Notes: generated from the sequence alone by a model not told the origin. Shown: positions 26,755-37,100, counted from the stretch's first letter. The stretch: 64,000 nt of DNA from Streptomyces sp. ISL-43 (GCF_018614195.1 NZ_JAGGOT010000002.1:1-64000); one strand, 5' to 3'. Made by a program: numbers and translations.

Positions 26755-27612
26755 TCACGCGGTCGCCGAGCGGTACTTGCGCACCGCCAGGGTCCGGAAG
26801 ACCACGATGATCAGCACCGACCAGAGGATGGACGCGATGACCGGGTGCTGCATCGGCCAGGCCTCGGGGACCGGGTAGCCCGGCGGCAGGTTGCCGAAGA
26901 GCTGGCGGGCCGCCTGGACGGTGGCGCTGAAGGGGTTCCACTCCGCGATGTGCCGCAGGAACGTCGGCATGTTGTCGGAGGGGACGAAGGCGTTCGAGAT
27001 GAACGTCAGCGGGAAGAGCCAGATCAGCCCGCCCGAGGTGGCCGCCTCCGGGGTGCGCACCGACAGGCCGATCAGGGCGCCGATCCAGGAGAACGCGTAG
27101 CCGAGCAGGAGCAGCAGGGCGAAGCCGGCGAGTACCTCGCCGATGTTCGTGTGGGTGCGCCAGCCGACGATCAGCGCCACGACCGCCAGGACGACGAGCG
27201 TGAGGGTGGTCTGCACGAGGTCGGCGAGGGTGCGGCCGGTCAGGACCGCTCCGCGGGCCATGGGCAGGGAGCGGAAGCGGTCGATGAGGCCCTTGTGCAT
27301 GTCGTCCGCGATGCCCGCGCCCGCGCCGGCCGTGGCGAAGGTGACGGTCTGGGCGAAGATGCCCGCCATCAGGAACTCGCGGTAGGCGGCGGGCGAGGTG
27401 TTGCCGCCGACGGATATGGATCCGCCGAAGACGTAGCTGAACAGGACGACGAACATCACCGGCTGGATCACGCCGAAGATGATCATCTCGGGGATGCGGG
27501 ACATGCGGATCAGGTTCCGCTTGGCCATGACCAGGGAGTCCTTGACTCCCTGGACGATCCCGCCGCTCGGTCGGGGTGCCAGCGGCTCCGGGGTCGTGGA
27601 GGTGAGGGTCAT
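26755..27612 (-). CDS. ABC-2 type transporter permease (DrrB-like)
   Basis: A 285-residue membrane protein with six predicted transmembrane segments, of the daunorubicin-resistance DrrB permease group. Characteristic features are the N-terminal amphipathic region before VIQPVMFVVLFSYVFGG, the MARGAVLTGRTLADLVQ loop and the FISNAFVPSDNMP segment. Its ATG overlaps the stop codon of the ATPase gene (ATGA), so the two are coupled. The pair should form a homodimeric or heterodimeric drug or lipid exporter; the substrate is unknown. Confidence 0.9.
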   Translation of the reverse strand: MTLTSTTPEPLAPRPSGGIVQGVKDSLVMAKRNLIRMSRIPEMIIFGVIQPVMFVVLFSYVFGGSISVGGNTSPAAYREFLMAGIFAQTVTFATAGAGAGIADDMHKGLIDRFRSLPMARGAVLTGRTLADLVQTTLTLVVLAVVALIVGWRTHTNIGEVLAGFALLLLLGYAFSWIGALIGLSVRTPEAATSGGLIWLFPLTFISNAFVPSDNMPTFLRHIAEWNPFSATVQAARQLFGNLPPGYPVPEAWPMQHPVIASILWSVLIIVVFRTLAVRKYRSATA

Positions 27613-28631
27613 TTCGTCGCCTCCTTACGGGCCTTGCGGCCGCCCTTGGGCTTCGCGTCGGCGGGGCCCTCGCCGTTCTCTTCGGCCGCCAGCTCCGCCG
27701 CGTGGCCGGTCAGCGAGATGAACACGTCGTCCAGGGTCGGCCGGCGCAGACCGATGTCGTCGATCTCGATGCCGCGCCCGTCCAGCTCGCGGATGACCTC
27801 GGCGAGCAGCTTGGCGCCGCCGGAGACCGGCACGGTCAGCTTGCGGGTGTGCTCCTCGACGGTGGTCTCGCCCTTGCCGAATCCCGCGAGGACCTCACGG
27901 GCGCTCGCTATGTGATCGCGCTCGTGCACGACGACCTCGACGCGCTCGCCGCCCGTCCGGGCCTTGAGCTGGTCGGAGGTGCCGCGCGCGATGACCTTGC
28001 CGTGGTCGACCACGCAGATGTCGTGCGCGAGGTGGTCGGCCTCCTCCAGGTACTGCGTGGTGAGCAGCAGGGTGGTGCCGCCCGCGACGAGCTCCTGGAT
28101 GATCGCCCACAGTGCCTGGCGGTTGCGCGGGTCGAGGCCGGTGGTGGGCTCGTCCATGAACATCACGGGCGGGCTGACCACGAGGGCCGCCGCGAGGTCG
28201 AGGCGCCGGCGCATGCCGCCGGAGTACGTCTTGGCGGTGCGGTCCGCGGCGTCGCCGAGGTTGAAGCGCTCCAGCAGTTCGGCGGCACGGACCTTCGCGG
28301 CCTTGGCGCTCATCTGGTAGAGCTGGCCGACCATTTGGAGGTTCTCACGGCCGGTCAGATATTCGTCCACGGCGGCGAACTGGCCGGAGAGGCCGATGGC
28401 GCGGCGGACTTCGTTGGGGTGCTTGAGGACATCGATGCCCGCGACGACGGCCTTGCCACTGTCGGGCTGGAGGAGGGTGGTCAGGACGCGCACGGTCGTG
28501 GTCTTGCCCGCGCCGTTGGGGCCGAGCAGGCCCAGGACGGTGCCTTCGGGGACATCTAGGTCCACGCCGTCCAGAGCCCGTACATCGCCGAAGGTCTTGA
28601 CCAGACCTTCGGCGTAGATGGCGCCTGGCAT
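27609..28631 (-). CDS. ABC transporter ATP-binding protein (DrrA-like)
   Basis: A 340-residue ATPase of the DrrA subfamily: Walker A GPNGAGKTT (about residue 38), Q-loop region GLSGQFAAVDEYLTGREN, signature YSGGMRRRLD, Walker B VMFMDEPTTGLDP and the H-loop region LLTTQYLEEAD. The C-terminal DrrA-type domain contains LRRPTLDDVFISLTGH. It ends in a Lys-rich tail (GGRKARKEATK). The ATG at 28631 has GGGAGA 8 bases upstream. It is first in a two-gene operon with the permease. Confidence 0.94.
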   Translation of the reverse strand: MPGAIYAEGLVKTFGDVRALDGVDLDVPEGTVLGLLGPNGAGKTTTVRVLTTLLQPDSGKAVVAGIDVLKHPNEVRRAIGLSGQFAAVDEYLTGRENLQMVGQLYQMSAKAAKVRAAELLERFNLGDAADRTAKTYSGGMRRRLDLAAALVVSPPVMFMDEPTTGLDPRNRQALWAIIQELVAGGTTLLLTTQYLEEADHLAHDICVVDHGKVIARGTSDQLKARTGGERVEVVVHERDHIASAREVLAGFGKGETTVEEHTRKLTVPVSGGAKLLAEVIRELDGRGIEIDDIGLRRPTLDDVFISLTGHAAELAAEENGEGPADAKPKGGRKARKEATK

Positions 28632-28815
28632 ATGGATTCTCCCAGTGTGGATCGGGCCAGCAGAATCGGTGCATTCCTACGCGAATCTTATGAGCGCGGG
28701 CCTGGGCCCGCCGTCCGGGCGACACCGTAATGCGCTATATCGCGTGCCGCTACGGAATTTCCCGGGCCGCGCGGAGGACCGAGGACCCGCCGGGATTCGC
28801 GTGCCCCGACCAGTA

Positions 28816-30048
28816 CTAGCTCATGACCCTGTATCCCGCGCTGTGCAGCGACCGCGCGACCTCCGCGCAGTGCTTCGGCCCCTTCGTCTCCAGGTGCAGC
28901 TCCACCTCCACCTCCGTGAGCCCGAGCCGCGGGTCGGTCCGCACGTGGCTCACGTCCAACACGTTCGCATCCACCACTGACAACACCCCGAGCAGGCCGG
29001 CCAGCGCCCCCGGCCGGTCGGTCACGCGCAGCCGCAGGGACAGGTAGCGGCCGGCCGCCGCCATGCCGTGGCGCAGGATCCGCTGGAGGAGCAGCGGGTC
29101 GACGTTGCCGCCGGACAGGACGGCCACCACCGGGCCGCCGCCGTACAGTTCGGGCTCGCTCAGCAGGGCGGCCACCGGGCTGCACCCGGCCGGCTCGACG
29201 ACCAGCTTCGCCCGCTCCAGGCAGAGCAGCAGGGCGCTGGAGAGCGCGTCCTCCGACACCGTACGGACGTCGTCGAGCAGCTCGCCGATGATTTTGAAGG
29301 GGATGTCGCCGGGCCGCCCGACCCTGATGCCGTCCGCCATCGTGACCGGGTTGTCGATCGACACCGGGTGCCCGACCTTGAGCGAGGGCGGGTACGCGGC
29401 CGCGCCCGCCGCCTGTACGCCGATCACCCGGACGTCCGGGCGCAGCGCCTTCACCGCGACCGCCACACCGGCCGCGAGCCCGCCGCCGCCGATGCCGACC
29501 AGGATCGTGCGGACCTCCGGGCACTGCTCCAGGATCTCCAGGCCGACCGTGCCCTGGCCCGCGATGATGTCGCGGTGGTCGAAGGGGTGGATGAACACCG
29601 CTCCGGTGCGGTCCGCGTACTCCTGGGCGGCGGCCAGCGTCTCGTCCACGACCTGCCCGTGCATCCGCACCTCGGCGCCGTAGTCCTGGGTCGCGGCCAC
29701 CTTCGGCAGCGGCGCCCCCATCGGCATGAACACGGTCGAGCGGACCCCGAGGAGCGAGGAGGCGAGCGCGACGCCCTGCGCGTGGTTGCCCGCGCTGGCG
29801 GCGACGACGCCGGCGGCGCGCTGCTCGGGGCGCAGGCCCGCGATGCGCACGTACGCCCCGCGCAGCTTGAAGGAGCCGGTGCGCTGGAGGTTCTCGCACT
29901 TGAAGTGCACCGGAGAGCCCGTGAGCGAGGAGAGGTACCGGCTGCCCTCCATCGCGGTCACCCGGGAGACGCCGGAGAGCATCTTCTGGGCCCCCCGGAC
30001 GTCGTCGAGGATGACCTGCGGCACGGGCTGCGGCACTCGGTAGTTCAT
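28816..30048 (-). CDS. ilvA: Threonine ammonia-lyase
   Basis: A 410-residue PLP enzyme that converts L-threonine to 2-oxobutanoate and ammonia, feeding isoleucine synthesis or threonine catabolism. The PLP lysine is in TGSFKLRGA (Lys61), the asparagine and Gly-rich loops are SAGNHAQG and GIGGGGLAAG, and a C-terminal ACT domain spans about 330-405 (LSLRLRVTDRPGALAGLL). A single ACT domain and short length fit the short actinobacterial form rather than the 500-residue biosynthetic type. It is divergent from the MarR gene. Confidence 0.92.
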   Translation of the reverse strand: MNYRVPQPVPQVILDDVRGAQKMLSGVSRVTAMEGSRYLSSLTGSPVHFKCENLQRTGSFKLRGAYVRIAGLRPEQRAAGVVAASAGNHAQGVALASSLLGVRSTVFMPMGAPLPKVAATQDYGAEVRMHGQVVDETLAAAQEYADRTGAVFIHPFDHRDIIAGQGTVGLEILEQCPEVRTILVGIGGGGLAAGVAVAVKALRPDVRVIGVQAAGAAAYPPSLKVGHPVSIDNPVTMADGIRVGRPGDIPFKIIGELLDDVRTVSEDALSSALLLCLERAKLVVEPAGCSPVAALLSEPELYGGGPVVAVLSGGNVDPLLLQRILRHGMAAAGRYLSLRLRVTDRPGALAGLLGVLSVVDANVLDVSHVRTDPRLGLTEVEVELHLETKGPKHCAEVARSLHSAGYRVMS

Positions 30049-30175
30049 ACGGCCAGTCTCTCAGCCCGCGCGGATCGCGGCGCAGGGCGAAAGCCCCGGA
30101 GGACGGGCCCGGGCGGTCGATATCCGGCCATCCGGGACGGCCTCTGTCCGGGCTCCCGCACCGGTCGTATCAGTT

Positions 30176-30194
30176 CTCGTACGAGGAGTACGAG
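30176..30194. promoter_or_regulatory. Operator-like palindrome between ilvA and marR
   Basis: ctcgtac / gtacgag, 7-bp arms with a 5-bp spacer, centred about 75 bp before the MarR start. MarR proteins often bind such palindromes near their own promoter; this assignment is inference. Confidence 0.35.
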
Positions 30195-30259
30195 CCGCCG
30201 CACGGCCGCGTACTCTGTCCCCCATCCTTGTCGGCCCCATGCGAAGAGAGCTCACGGCC

Positions 30260-30781
30260 ATGCCCTCCACCTCGGCCAGTTCCGACCTGCCCGCGCCGGC
30301 CGGCGCGCCCGCCGAAGCCGGTCTCCTCGACGCGCTCCAGCACCAGGTGGCGGTCTTCGCCCGGCGCGCGGAGCAGACCCGCCTGGGCGGGGTCGGCCAG
30401 GCCCGCAATTCCATGGACCGGGCCGCGTACCTGCTGCTGAACCGTCTCGACCTGGAAGGTCCGATGGGCGTCAAGGCGCTCGCCGGCGGCATGGGCATCG
30501 ACTCCTCCACCGTCACCCGGCAGGTCGCGCCGCTCGTCGACAGCGGCCTGGTCAAGCGGACTTCGCACCCGGAGGACGGGCGGGCCGTGGTGCTCGCCCT
30601 CTCTCCGCGCGGGCTCGCCCGGCTGGAGGAGGTCCGCTCCTCGCGGCGCGAGCTGATGGCCCGGGTGACGGACGGCTGGAGCCAGGACGAGCGCGAGGCG
30701 TTCACCGGTCTGCTGACCCGTTTCAACATCTCGCTGTCCGAACTGATGTCGGCGGGCTCCGAGGCCGGCCCCGCCTCCTGA
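30260..30781 (+). CDS. MarR family transcriptional regulator
   Basis: A 173-residue winged-helix regulator. Helices and wing are clear: AAYLLLNRLDLEGPMGVKALAGGMGIDSSTVTRQV then LVDSGLVKRTSHPEDGRAVVLALSPRG, in which the DGR wing motif is typical of MarR. The ATG at 30260 is chosen because an upstream ATG at 30239 lacks a binding site; GAGAG lies about 10 bases before 30260. It is divergent from ilvA, with a palindrome in the shared gap. Its effector and targets are unknown. Confidence 0.88.
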   Translation: MPSTSASSDLPAPAGAPAEAGLLDALQHQVAVFARRAEQTRLGGVGQARNSMDRAAYLLLNRLDLEGPMGVKALAGGMGIDSSTVTRQVAPLVDSGLVKRTSHPEDGRAVVLALSPRGLARLEEVRSSRRELMARVTDGWSQDEREAFTGLLTRFNISLSELMSAGSEAGPAS

Positions 30782-30829
30782 TCCGGGTGCGACCGACCCC
30801 TTGACCGGGATGGTCCCGCAGACCGCACT

Positions 30830-31318
30830 ATGTGGACTGTGGACCAAGGGCCGGGCCCCTACGCCGAGTTCGAAGCCTTCGTCGCGGGTGCGGCGGGGCG
30901 GCTCCTGCGCGTCGCGATCCTGCTCACGGCCGAGCCTGAGGAGGACGCGCCCGCCGCACGCGGGCTCCTCGGGAGCGCGCTGGCCCGTACGTACGCGAAC
31001 TGGCGCAGGCTGCGCGGGGACGATCCGTACGACTACACGCGCCAGGAGCTGTGCGCCGCCTTCGCCCGCGCCGGCCGCCGCCACCACGGCGGCAGCGGGG
31101 TCCTGGCGCGGCTGGGCCCGCTGGAGCGGCTCGTCCTGGTCCTGCGGATCTACGAAGGGGTCGCGGAGGAGGTCACGGCCGCGCAGCTGGGGCTGCCGCC
31201 CGAGCGGGTGCGGGCGCTGTGCAACCGGGCCGTGGCCGGGCTGCGCCCCCGGCACGCGGGCGTACTCGACTCGGGCTCCGACGCCCGGACCGATCCCCAT
31301 CGGCGGGAGGCCGCATGA
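30830..31318 (+). CDS. Sigma-factor-like protein, ECF region 4
   Basis: A 162-residue protein that resembles a degenerate ECF sigma factor. The C-terminal half has a region-4-like segment LGPLERLVLVLRIYEGVAEEVTAAQLGLPPERVRALCNRAVAGL. The N-terminal half has only a weak region 2 (RLLRVAILLT and ALARTYANWRRL), lacking a convincing -10 recognition helix. It could be a divergent sigma factor or a paralogue with a regulatory role. Its TGA overlaps the ATG of the next gene (ATGA), so it is coupled to a small membrane protein, as in sigma/anti-sigma pairs. Confidence 0.7.
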   Translation: MWTVDQGPGPYAEFEAFVAGAAGRLLRVAILLTAEPEEDAPAARGLLGSALARTYANWRRLRGDDPYDYTRQELCAAFARAGRRHHGGSGVLARLGPLERLVLVLRIYEGVAEEVTAAQLGLPPERVRALCNRAVAGLRPRHAGVLDSGSDARTDPHRREAA

Positions 31319-31566
31319 GCCGTCCGGATCCCAAGGAAGTCCAGGTCAGGCAGCTCATGGAGGGCCCGTACCCGACGCTGCCGACCGGGTTCGCGGCGGG
31401 CGCGGCAGCGCGCGGCGACAAGCTGCTGCGGCGCCGCGCGGTGGTGCGCAAGATCGGCTGGACGCTGCTGGCCACGGCGGTGGTGGCCTTCGTCGTGTGG
31501 GCGTCGCTGACGCACGCGTGGACGACTCCGTCGAGCGAGGTCTCCCCGCCCTGGCAGGACTGGTGA
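31315..31566 (+). CDS. Small membrane protein coupled to the sigma-like gene
   Basis: An 83-residue protein: a cytoplasmic N-terminus (about 45 residues, with EVQVRQLMEGPYPTLP), one transmembrane helix (IGWTLLATAVVAFVVWASL) and a short outer tail. Start ATGA overlap with the preceding stop codon. The position and topology suggest a minimal anti-sigma factor or membrane tether, but it has no zinc-binding anti-sigma motif. Function inferred only from context. Confidence 0.7.
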   Translation: MSRPDPKEVQVRQLMEGPYPTLPTGFAAGAAARGDKLLRRRAVVRKIGWTLLATAVVAFVVWASLTHAWTTPSSEVSPPWQDW

Positions 31567-31590
31567 CGCGGCGCCCTGGCGAAAGACGGA

Positions 31591-31630
31591 CGCCGCCCGG
31601 CCGCTCCCCGCAGGGTGCGGCCGGGCGGCG
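31591..31630. terminator. Bidirectional terminator between the small membrane protein gene and metB
   Basis: Perfect 14-bp arms (cgccgcccggccgc, 31591-31604, with 31617-31630) and a 12-base loop lie between the convergent genes. Confidence 0.7.
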
Positions 31631-31651
31631 CCGACTACCGGCCGGGGGCCG

Positions 31652-32809
31652 CTAGCCCAGCGCCTGCGTCAGGTCCGCCAGCAGGTCGTCGACGTTCTCG
31701 ATGCCGACCGACAGGCGGACGAGGTCCGCCGGGACCTCCAGGGCGGAACCGGCCACCGAGGCGTGGGTCATGCGGCCCGGGTGCTCGATGAGGGACTCGA
31801 CGCCGCCGAGGGACTCGCCCAGGGTGAAGAGCTTGGCCCGGTCGCAGACCGCGACGGCCGCGTCCTCGCCTCCGGTGACCTGGAAGGAGATCATGCCGCC
31901 GAAGTTGCGCATCTGCTTGGCGGCGATCTCGTGGCCCGGGTGCTCGGGCAGGCCCGGGTAGAGGACCTTGTGGACCTTGGGGTGGCGGGTCAGCAGTTCC
32001 GCGACCTTCGTGGCGTTCTCCGCGTGCCGGTCCATCCGTACGGCCAGCGTCTTGATGCCGCGCAGCACGATCCACGAGTCGAAGGGGCCGGCCACGGCGC
32101 CCATCGCGTTCTGGTGGTAGGCCAGTTCCTCGCCCAGCGCCGCGTCGGCGGTGACGAGAGCGCCGCCGACGACGTCGGAGTGGCCGCCCATGTACTTGGT
32201 CAGCGAGTGCACGACCACGTCCGCGCCCAGCGCGAGCGGCTGCTGGAGGTAGGGGGACGCGAAGGTGTTGTCGACGACCAGCTTCGCGCCGGCCGTGCGC
32301 GCGATGTCGGCGACGACGGCGATGTCGGTGATGCCGAGCAGCGGGTTGGAGGGGGTCTCGACCCAGATGACCTTGGTCTTCGGGGTGAGGGCTGCCCGTA
32401 CGGAGTCCGGGTCGGAGGTGTCGGCCACCGACCACTCGACACCCCAGCGGGAGACGACCTTCGCGAAGAGGCGGAAGGTGCCGCCGTAGGCGTCGTTCGG
32501 GATGACCACGTGGTCGCCCGGGGAGAGCAGCGTACGCAGCAGGCAGTCCTCGGCGGCGAGCCCGGACGCGAAGGCGAGGCCGCGCCGGCCGCCCTCCAGC
32601 GCTGCGAGGTTCTCCTCGAGCGCGGTGCGGGTCGGGTTGCCGCTGCGGCTGTACTCGTAGCCGCCGCGCAGGCCGCCGACGCCGTCCTGCTTGTACGTGG
32701 AGACCTGGTAGATCGGGGGCACGACCGCGCCGGTCAGCGGGTCCGCCGTATTGCCCGCGTGGATGGCACGGGTCTCGAAGCTCTGGTGCTCGTGGCTGTC
32801 GTCGCTCAT
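31652..32809 (-). CDS. metB: Cystathionine gamma-synthase
   Basis: A 385-residue Cys/Met metabolism PLP enzyme. It should join O-succinyl- or O-acetyl-homoserine with cysteine to give cystathionine. The PLP lysine is in SLTKYMGGHSD (about Lys205). Other family blocks are YEYSRSGNPTR, FASGLAAEDCLL, WVETPSNPLL and the C-terminal FTLGESLGGVESLIEHP. A closely related cystathionine gamma-lyase role cannot be excluded from sequence. It is divergent from the gene at 32913. Confidence 0.9.
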   Translation of the reverse strand: MSDDSHEHQSFETRAIHAGNTADPLTGAVVPPIYQVSTYKQDGVGGLRGGYEYSRSGNPTRTALEENLAALEGGRRGLAFASGLAAEDCLLRTLLSPGDHVVIPNDAYGGTFRLFAKVVSRWGVEWSVADTSDPDSVRAALTPKTKVIWVETPSNPLLGITDIAVVADIARTAGAKLVVDNTFASPYLQQPLALGADVVVHSLTKYMGGHSDVVGGALVTADAALGEELAYHQNAMGAVAGPFDSWIVLRGIKTLAVRMDRHAENATKVAELLTRHPKVHKVLYPGLPEHPGHEIAAKQMRNFGGMISFQVTGGEDAAVAVCDRAKLFTLGESLGGVESLIEHPGRMTHASVAGSALEVPADLVRLSVGIENVDDLLADLTQALG

Positions 32810-32912
32810 GGCCCGATGCTATGCCCCGTCCGGGCCCCGCGCGGCCCTGTCCCCACCATCCCGCCCGGCCCCCTATTGGCCTTTGCGCGGGTACGTCTGG
32901 TTCGCTGGGGGC

Positions 32913-34019
32913 ATGGAGATTCTGTGGTTCCTGCTCGCGGTCGGCCTGCTCGTGGCCGTCGTCGGACCGTATGTACGGCGCAGGCGCGGGGGCCTGCGCC
33001 TGGTCGCGCCCGGCAGCCCCGACGCCGCCGACCCCTCGGACTACGGATTCGCCCGCCAGGAGGACCTCGACATCCGGATTCCCGGCCCCGACCATGACCT
33101 GATGGACGCCCTGGCCCATGTGCAGCACACCGGGCAGTGGCAGGCCGCCTCCCAGCTGCTGGCCGGCACCCCGAAGGAGGGCGAGGTGCGCTGGCAGCGC
33201 GTCCAGGCCTTCGCCGGCTCGGCGGCGCTGGAACTCGCCCGGGAGCCGGGGGCGGGCGCCCGGTGGCTGAAGGCGTGGCGGCTGGAGGCGCCGAAGGACG
33301 CGGGCGGCGCGCAGGTGCACGCCGAGCTGCTGGCGCAGCAGATGTGGAGGCGCCCGGAGGGCATGAGCGACGCCGACGTCCGGATCGTCGCGGAGGAGGC
33401 CCGGGAGTCCTGCCGCACGGCCGCGCTGCTGGCCCCCGGCGACCCGGTCCCGTACATCGTCGAGCTGGCCGTCGCCCGGATGCTGCACTACTCGGAGGCC
33501 GAGTACGACGCGCTGTGGGCGCAGGTCATGGACCGGGCGCCGCAGCACATGGGCGCGCACCTGGCCGCGCTGAACTACTGGTGCGAGAAGTGGCACGGCT
33601 CCCGGGAGAAGGCCGACGCCTTCACCCACCACGCGGCCGCCCGCGCCCCGCAGGGCTCGCTGCTGGCGGCGCTGCCGCTGTTCGCGCTGTACGAGCACGT
33701 CCCCGACGTCGTCCTGATCAGCAGCTTCCACCGGAGCGCGGCCGTGACGCGGGCGGTGGAGGGCGCGCTGTACGCCGTCCACAGCGCGCGGCCCGACGAC
33801 CCGATGCTGGCGCACGTGCGCCACCTGCTGCTGCTGTTCCTGGTCGGCGGCGAGCGCTGGGCGGAGGCGATGGAACAGGTCCGCCACATCGACGGCTACG
33901 TGGGCGCCCTCCCCTGGTCGGCCGACCCGGACCCGGCGGCCTCGTACGCGGTCTACCGCGCCCTGGCGGTCGCCGGCTACGAGGCGAACGGCGGCTCCCC
34001 GGCGACCCTGCCGCACTGA
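32913..34019 (+). CDS. Membrane-anchored TPR-like hypothetical protein
   Basis: A 368-residue protein with an N-terminal transmembrane segment (ILWFLLAVGLLVAVVGPYV), an Arg-rich stop-transfer stretch, and a long helical repeat domain. That domain has TPR-like pairs, for example HTGQWQAASQLLAG, LLAPGDPVPYIVELAVARML and FLVGGERWAEAMEQVRHID, and would lie in the cytoplasm or outside depending on orientation. The ATG at 32913 has a GGGGG site 2-6 bases upstream. No named family was recognised. It is convergent with the secreted lectin-domain protein. Confidence 0.72.
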   Translation: MEILWFLLAVGLLVAVVGPYVRRRRGGLRLVAPGSPDAADPSDYGFARQEDLDIRIPGPDHDLMDALAHVQHTGQWQAASQLLAGTPKEGEVRWQRVQAFAGSAALELAREPGAGARWLKAWRLEAPKDAGGAQVHAELLAQQMWRRPEGMSDADVRIVAEEARESCRTAALLAPGDPVPYIVELAVARMLHYSEAEYDALWAQVMDRAPQHMGAHLAALNYWCEKWHGSREKADAFTHHAAARAPQGSLLAALPLFALYEHVPDVVLISSFHRSAAVTRAVEGALYAVHSARPDDPMLAHVRHLLLLFLVGGERWAEAMEQVRHIDGYVGALPWSADPDPAASYAVYRALAVAGYEANGGSPATLPH

Positions 34020-34049
34020 CGGCTCCGCGCTGTCCAGCGGTTCTACGGC

Positions 34050-34082
34050 GGCGGCCGCCCCTCCGATGGAGGGACGGCCGCC
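34050..34082. terminator. Bidirectional terminator hairpin
   Basis: ggcggccgcccctcc (34050-34064) and ggagggacggccgcc (34068-34082) pair with one mismatch around a 3-base loop, between convergent genes. Confidence 0.65.
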
Positions 34083-34116
34083 TTCATGCTGTGGTGGTGC
34101 AGGAGGTAGTGGCTGG

Positions 34117-37100
34117 TCAGGGCGCCGCGTCGAGACTCGGCAGGGGCAGGGGCGCGGTGCCCAGGGTCATGACGGTCCAGCGCTGGGCGCTGGAGGGGTT
34201 GCAGTCGAACAGCCAGAGCTGTCGGCCCGGAGTGGTGTCGAAGTTTCCGAGGTCCACGCAGCGACCGGAGACCGGGTTGTAGATCGAGCCGTCGGCACGG
34301 GGCAGGAACTTCTGAGCCGGGGTCGGACCGTTGCAGGTCCTCAGTTCGAGCGGGGTGGTGTTGACGGTGCCCGCGTTGGTCGCGCTCACGCACTTGCCCT
34401 GGATCCGCAGGGATCCGTCGGCCTTTACCTCGAAGCTCTGAGCGGTGGTGCCGTTGCAGGTCGCGATCTGGATCTTGTTGCCGTCCTGGGTGCCGGCGTA
34501 GTCGTTGTCCGCGCACATGCCCGGGGCCTCGGTGAGCGAGATTCGACCCATGGCCCCGGGGGCGGTGGGGGTGGCGGCGTACGAATAGGAGGCGAAGTTG
34601 CTGACGCCGCCGTTGAAGACGTCCGAAACCTGCCCGGCGACCTTGTACCGGCCGAAGACGATCGGACCGCTGGGCACGGGGCTGGACGCCGCCGGATGAT
34701 GGCCGGTGCTGGCGAGGACGCCGTTGACGTAGAGGCTCATCAGGCCGCTGCCGGCGTTGTAGACGGCGGTCAGGCGGGTCCAGGCATCAGGGGTGAACCG
34801 GGCCGCCTGATTGGCCACGCCGGTGTGGTCGAAGGGCCACGCGCCGCCCTGGGCGCTGGCCAGGGCGAAGTGCCACTGACCGGTCTTGTGGTCGGCGTAG
34901 ATCATGAAGGAGCTGTTCTGGGTGCCGTCCTGGCTGACGACCAGGCTGTTCTGGTTCGCCGGGGTCGTGGCAGAGCGCTTGGCCCAAGTGGTGAGGGTGA
35001 AATCCTGGCGGGTGTCGATACCCGGACCGCTGGTGGTGATGGTCGACCCGGCGCCCTGGAACGCCGCGTACGTCGTGCTACGGCCTTCGATGGTTCCGGT
35101 GGGCCAGGTGATGCCGGCGGTGGTGGCGGGGTGGTTGGTGCCGCCGGCGCTGGGTGTCGTGTTCGTGGTGCCCGTCAGGCCGGTCAGCTTCCACTGATAC
35201 GTAGGGGTGTTGAGGTTGCCCTGGAGGGTGAAGGTGGGGGCGATGCCGGTGACGGTGGGGTAGGGGATCGTGGTGCCGTTGGGGGCGGTGCCGATGCCGT
35301 TGAAGACGACGAGCTGCTGATCCTTGTCGACGGCCCAGAGGTCAGGGATGTTGTCGCCAGTGAGGTCGCCGTCGGAGCCGACGCGGGAGTAGCGGATCCG
35401 GTCGATCTTGCCGTCGAAGAGACCGGCGGACGGGTCGGTGAACCCGGTGAGCACGGGGGCCTCAGGGGTGCCCTTGATGCTGAAGGCGTGGAGGGTGCCG
35501 TCAGTCTTGGAACGGGCCCACAGAGTGGGAAAGTTCGTGCCCTGGGCCCGGCCGGGGGTGATCAGGTCGTAGCCGTCCCAGCGAGTGTCGTTTGCCGAGA
35601 GCAGGATTGCCGTGTCATCGAGCCTGTTGGGTTTGATGCCGGGAAGAGCCAGCCACAGACGCCCGTTCTCCACGAACAGGAGGGAGGTCTGGGGGAGGGA
35701 GTTCGGGCTCCCGGGGACGCTGTCACCGGTGAGGGAGCCGAATGCGGCAATCTGAGTGACCTTGCTCCAGTCAGCGCCGAAGTCGTGGGTGGAGCAGGTA
35801 ATGGCTTTCGCGTCGGGGCCGACGCAGCGGGTGGGCTTGACCACGTTGGTGGGAGCCTGTCCGTCGACCAGTCCGGTGCCGTTGTTGGTGAAGACGTAGA
35901 GGTTGGGCTTGGCGGGTTCATGTGCGAAGAGGTCGTCGACGGGCTTGTCGCCGAGGTTTCCGCGGTGGGTGAGCTGGATGCCGCTCCAGCCGTTGCCGCT
36001 CAGGCTGGAGCGGGCGAGAGCGACGGGCGAGGTGGCGGGGTCGCCGCCGCCGTTGATCTGGCGAATGTTGCCGGCGGCGTCGGCGAGGACGACGTCGGCC
36101 TTGCTGTCGCCGTTGATGTCACCGAAGATCGGGGCGGGGCTCTTGGGGTTGGACGGGACGTAGAAGCTGTAGGCGACCGGCTGGGACATGTTGCCCGCGT
36201 TGTCCTGGGTCTGCAGGTAGAGGTAGTTGGTGCCCCAGGCCTGCGGGGTGAAGTTGACCGTCGCCTTACCACCGGTGAGCTTGGTGATCCGGCTGTCGGT
36301 GTCGGAGCAGTTCCAGTCGGAGGCGGCCTTGACCGGGTCGGTCGTCCAGCGGGCGCAGGCCAGACCGGAGCTGCGGGTACTGCCGTTGATGGGGGCGTTG
36401 TCCGCACCGGCGAGGGTGAAGGTGCCTGGCTCACCCACACGCTTGGGGTGACCGCCGGTCGTACCGGAGGCCGGGAAGTCGACGGAAGTCACAGCCGCCG
36501 ACGGCGGCGTCCCGTCGACCCGGAAGTAGCAATACGAAGTCTCGGCACTGACCAGAGTCCCGTCCGTGGCGACGGAGGTCCAGCCGTACTGGTGACCGTC
36601 GATGAGCTTTCCGACATCCACGACAGCGTCGCCGGAGGAGCCGTTCCAGCCGGTCTGGCTCCACGTGGCGGTTCCCGCGTCGTCGTCCCAGAGCTTGAAC
36701 GTCGTCTGGAGCTGGCGACCGGTGGCCGAGTTGGTGGCAGACGTCAAGTGGACGTTGGTGTTGGCTCCGAGCCAGCCCGGATTGTCGGAAGGGTTGGTCG
36801 TACCGGGAGTGCGGCAGGCGGAGTAGGCGCCAGTGCCGGCGAAGCCGGGGGTGGGGCTGGTTCGGGGGTTCCCGACGGTGGGAGTGATGTCGTACGTGAC
36901 GACGATGTGGGGGGTGTTGCTGAACCGCTGCCGGTAGTGCATGTTGCCTTCGTCGTCCGGCGCGAAGCCGAAGGTGAAGGTCGGCCAGCGGTTCCAGGCA
37001 GCGCTCTTCATCTGGGTGGTGACGTCGTACTCGATTTCACCGGTGCCCGAGATGCTCGCGCCGCCGATCTTGGCGCAGCCACCCATGCGCGAGGCCCGGT

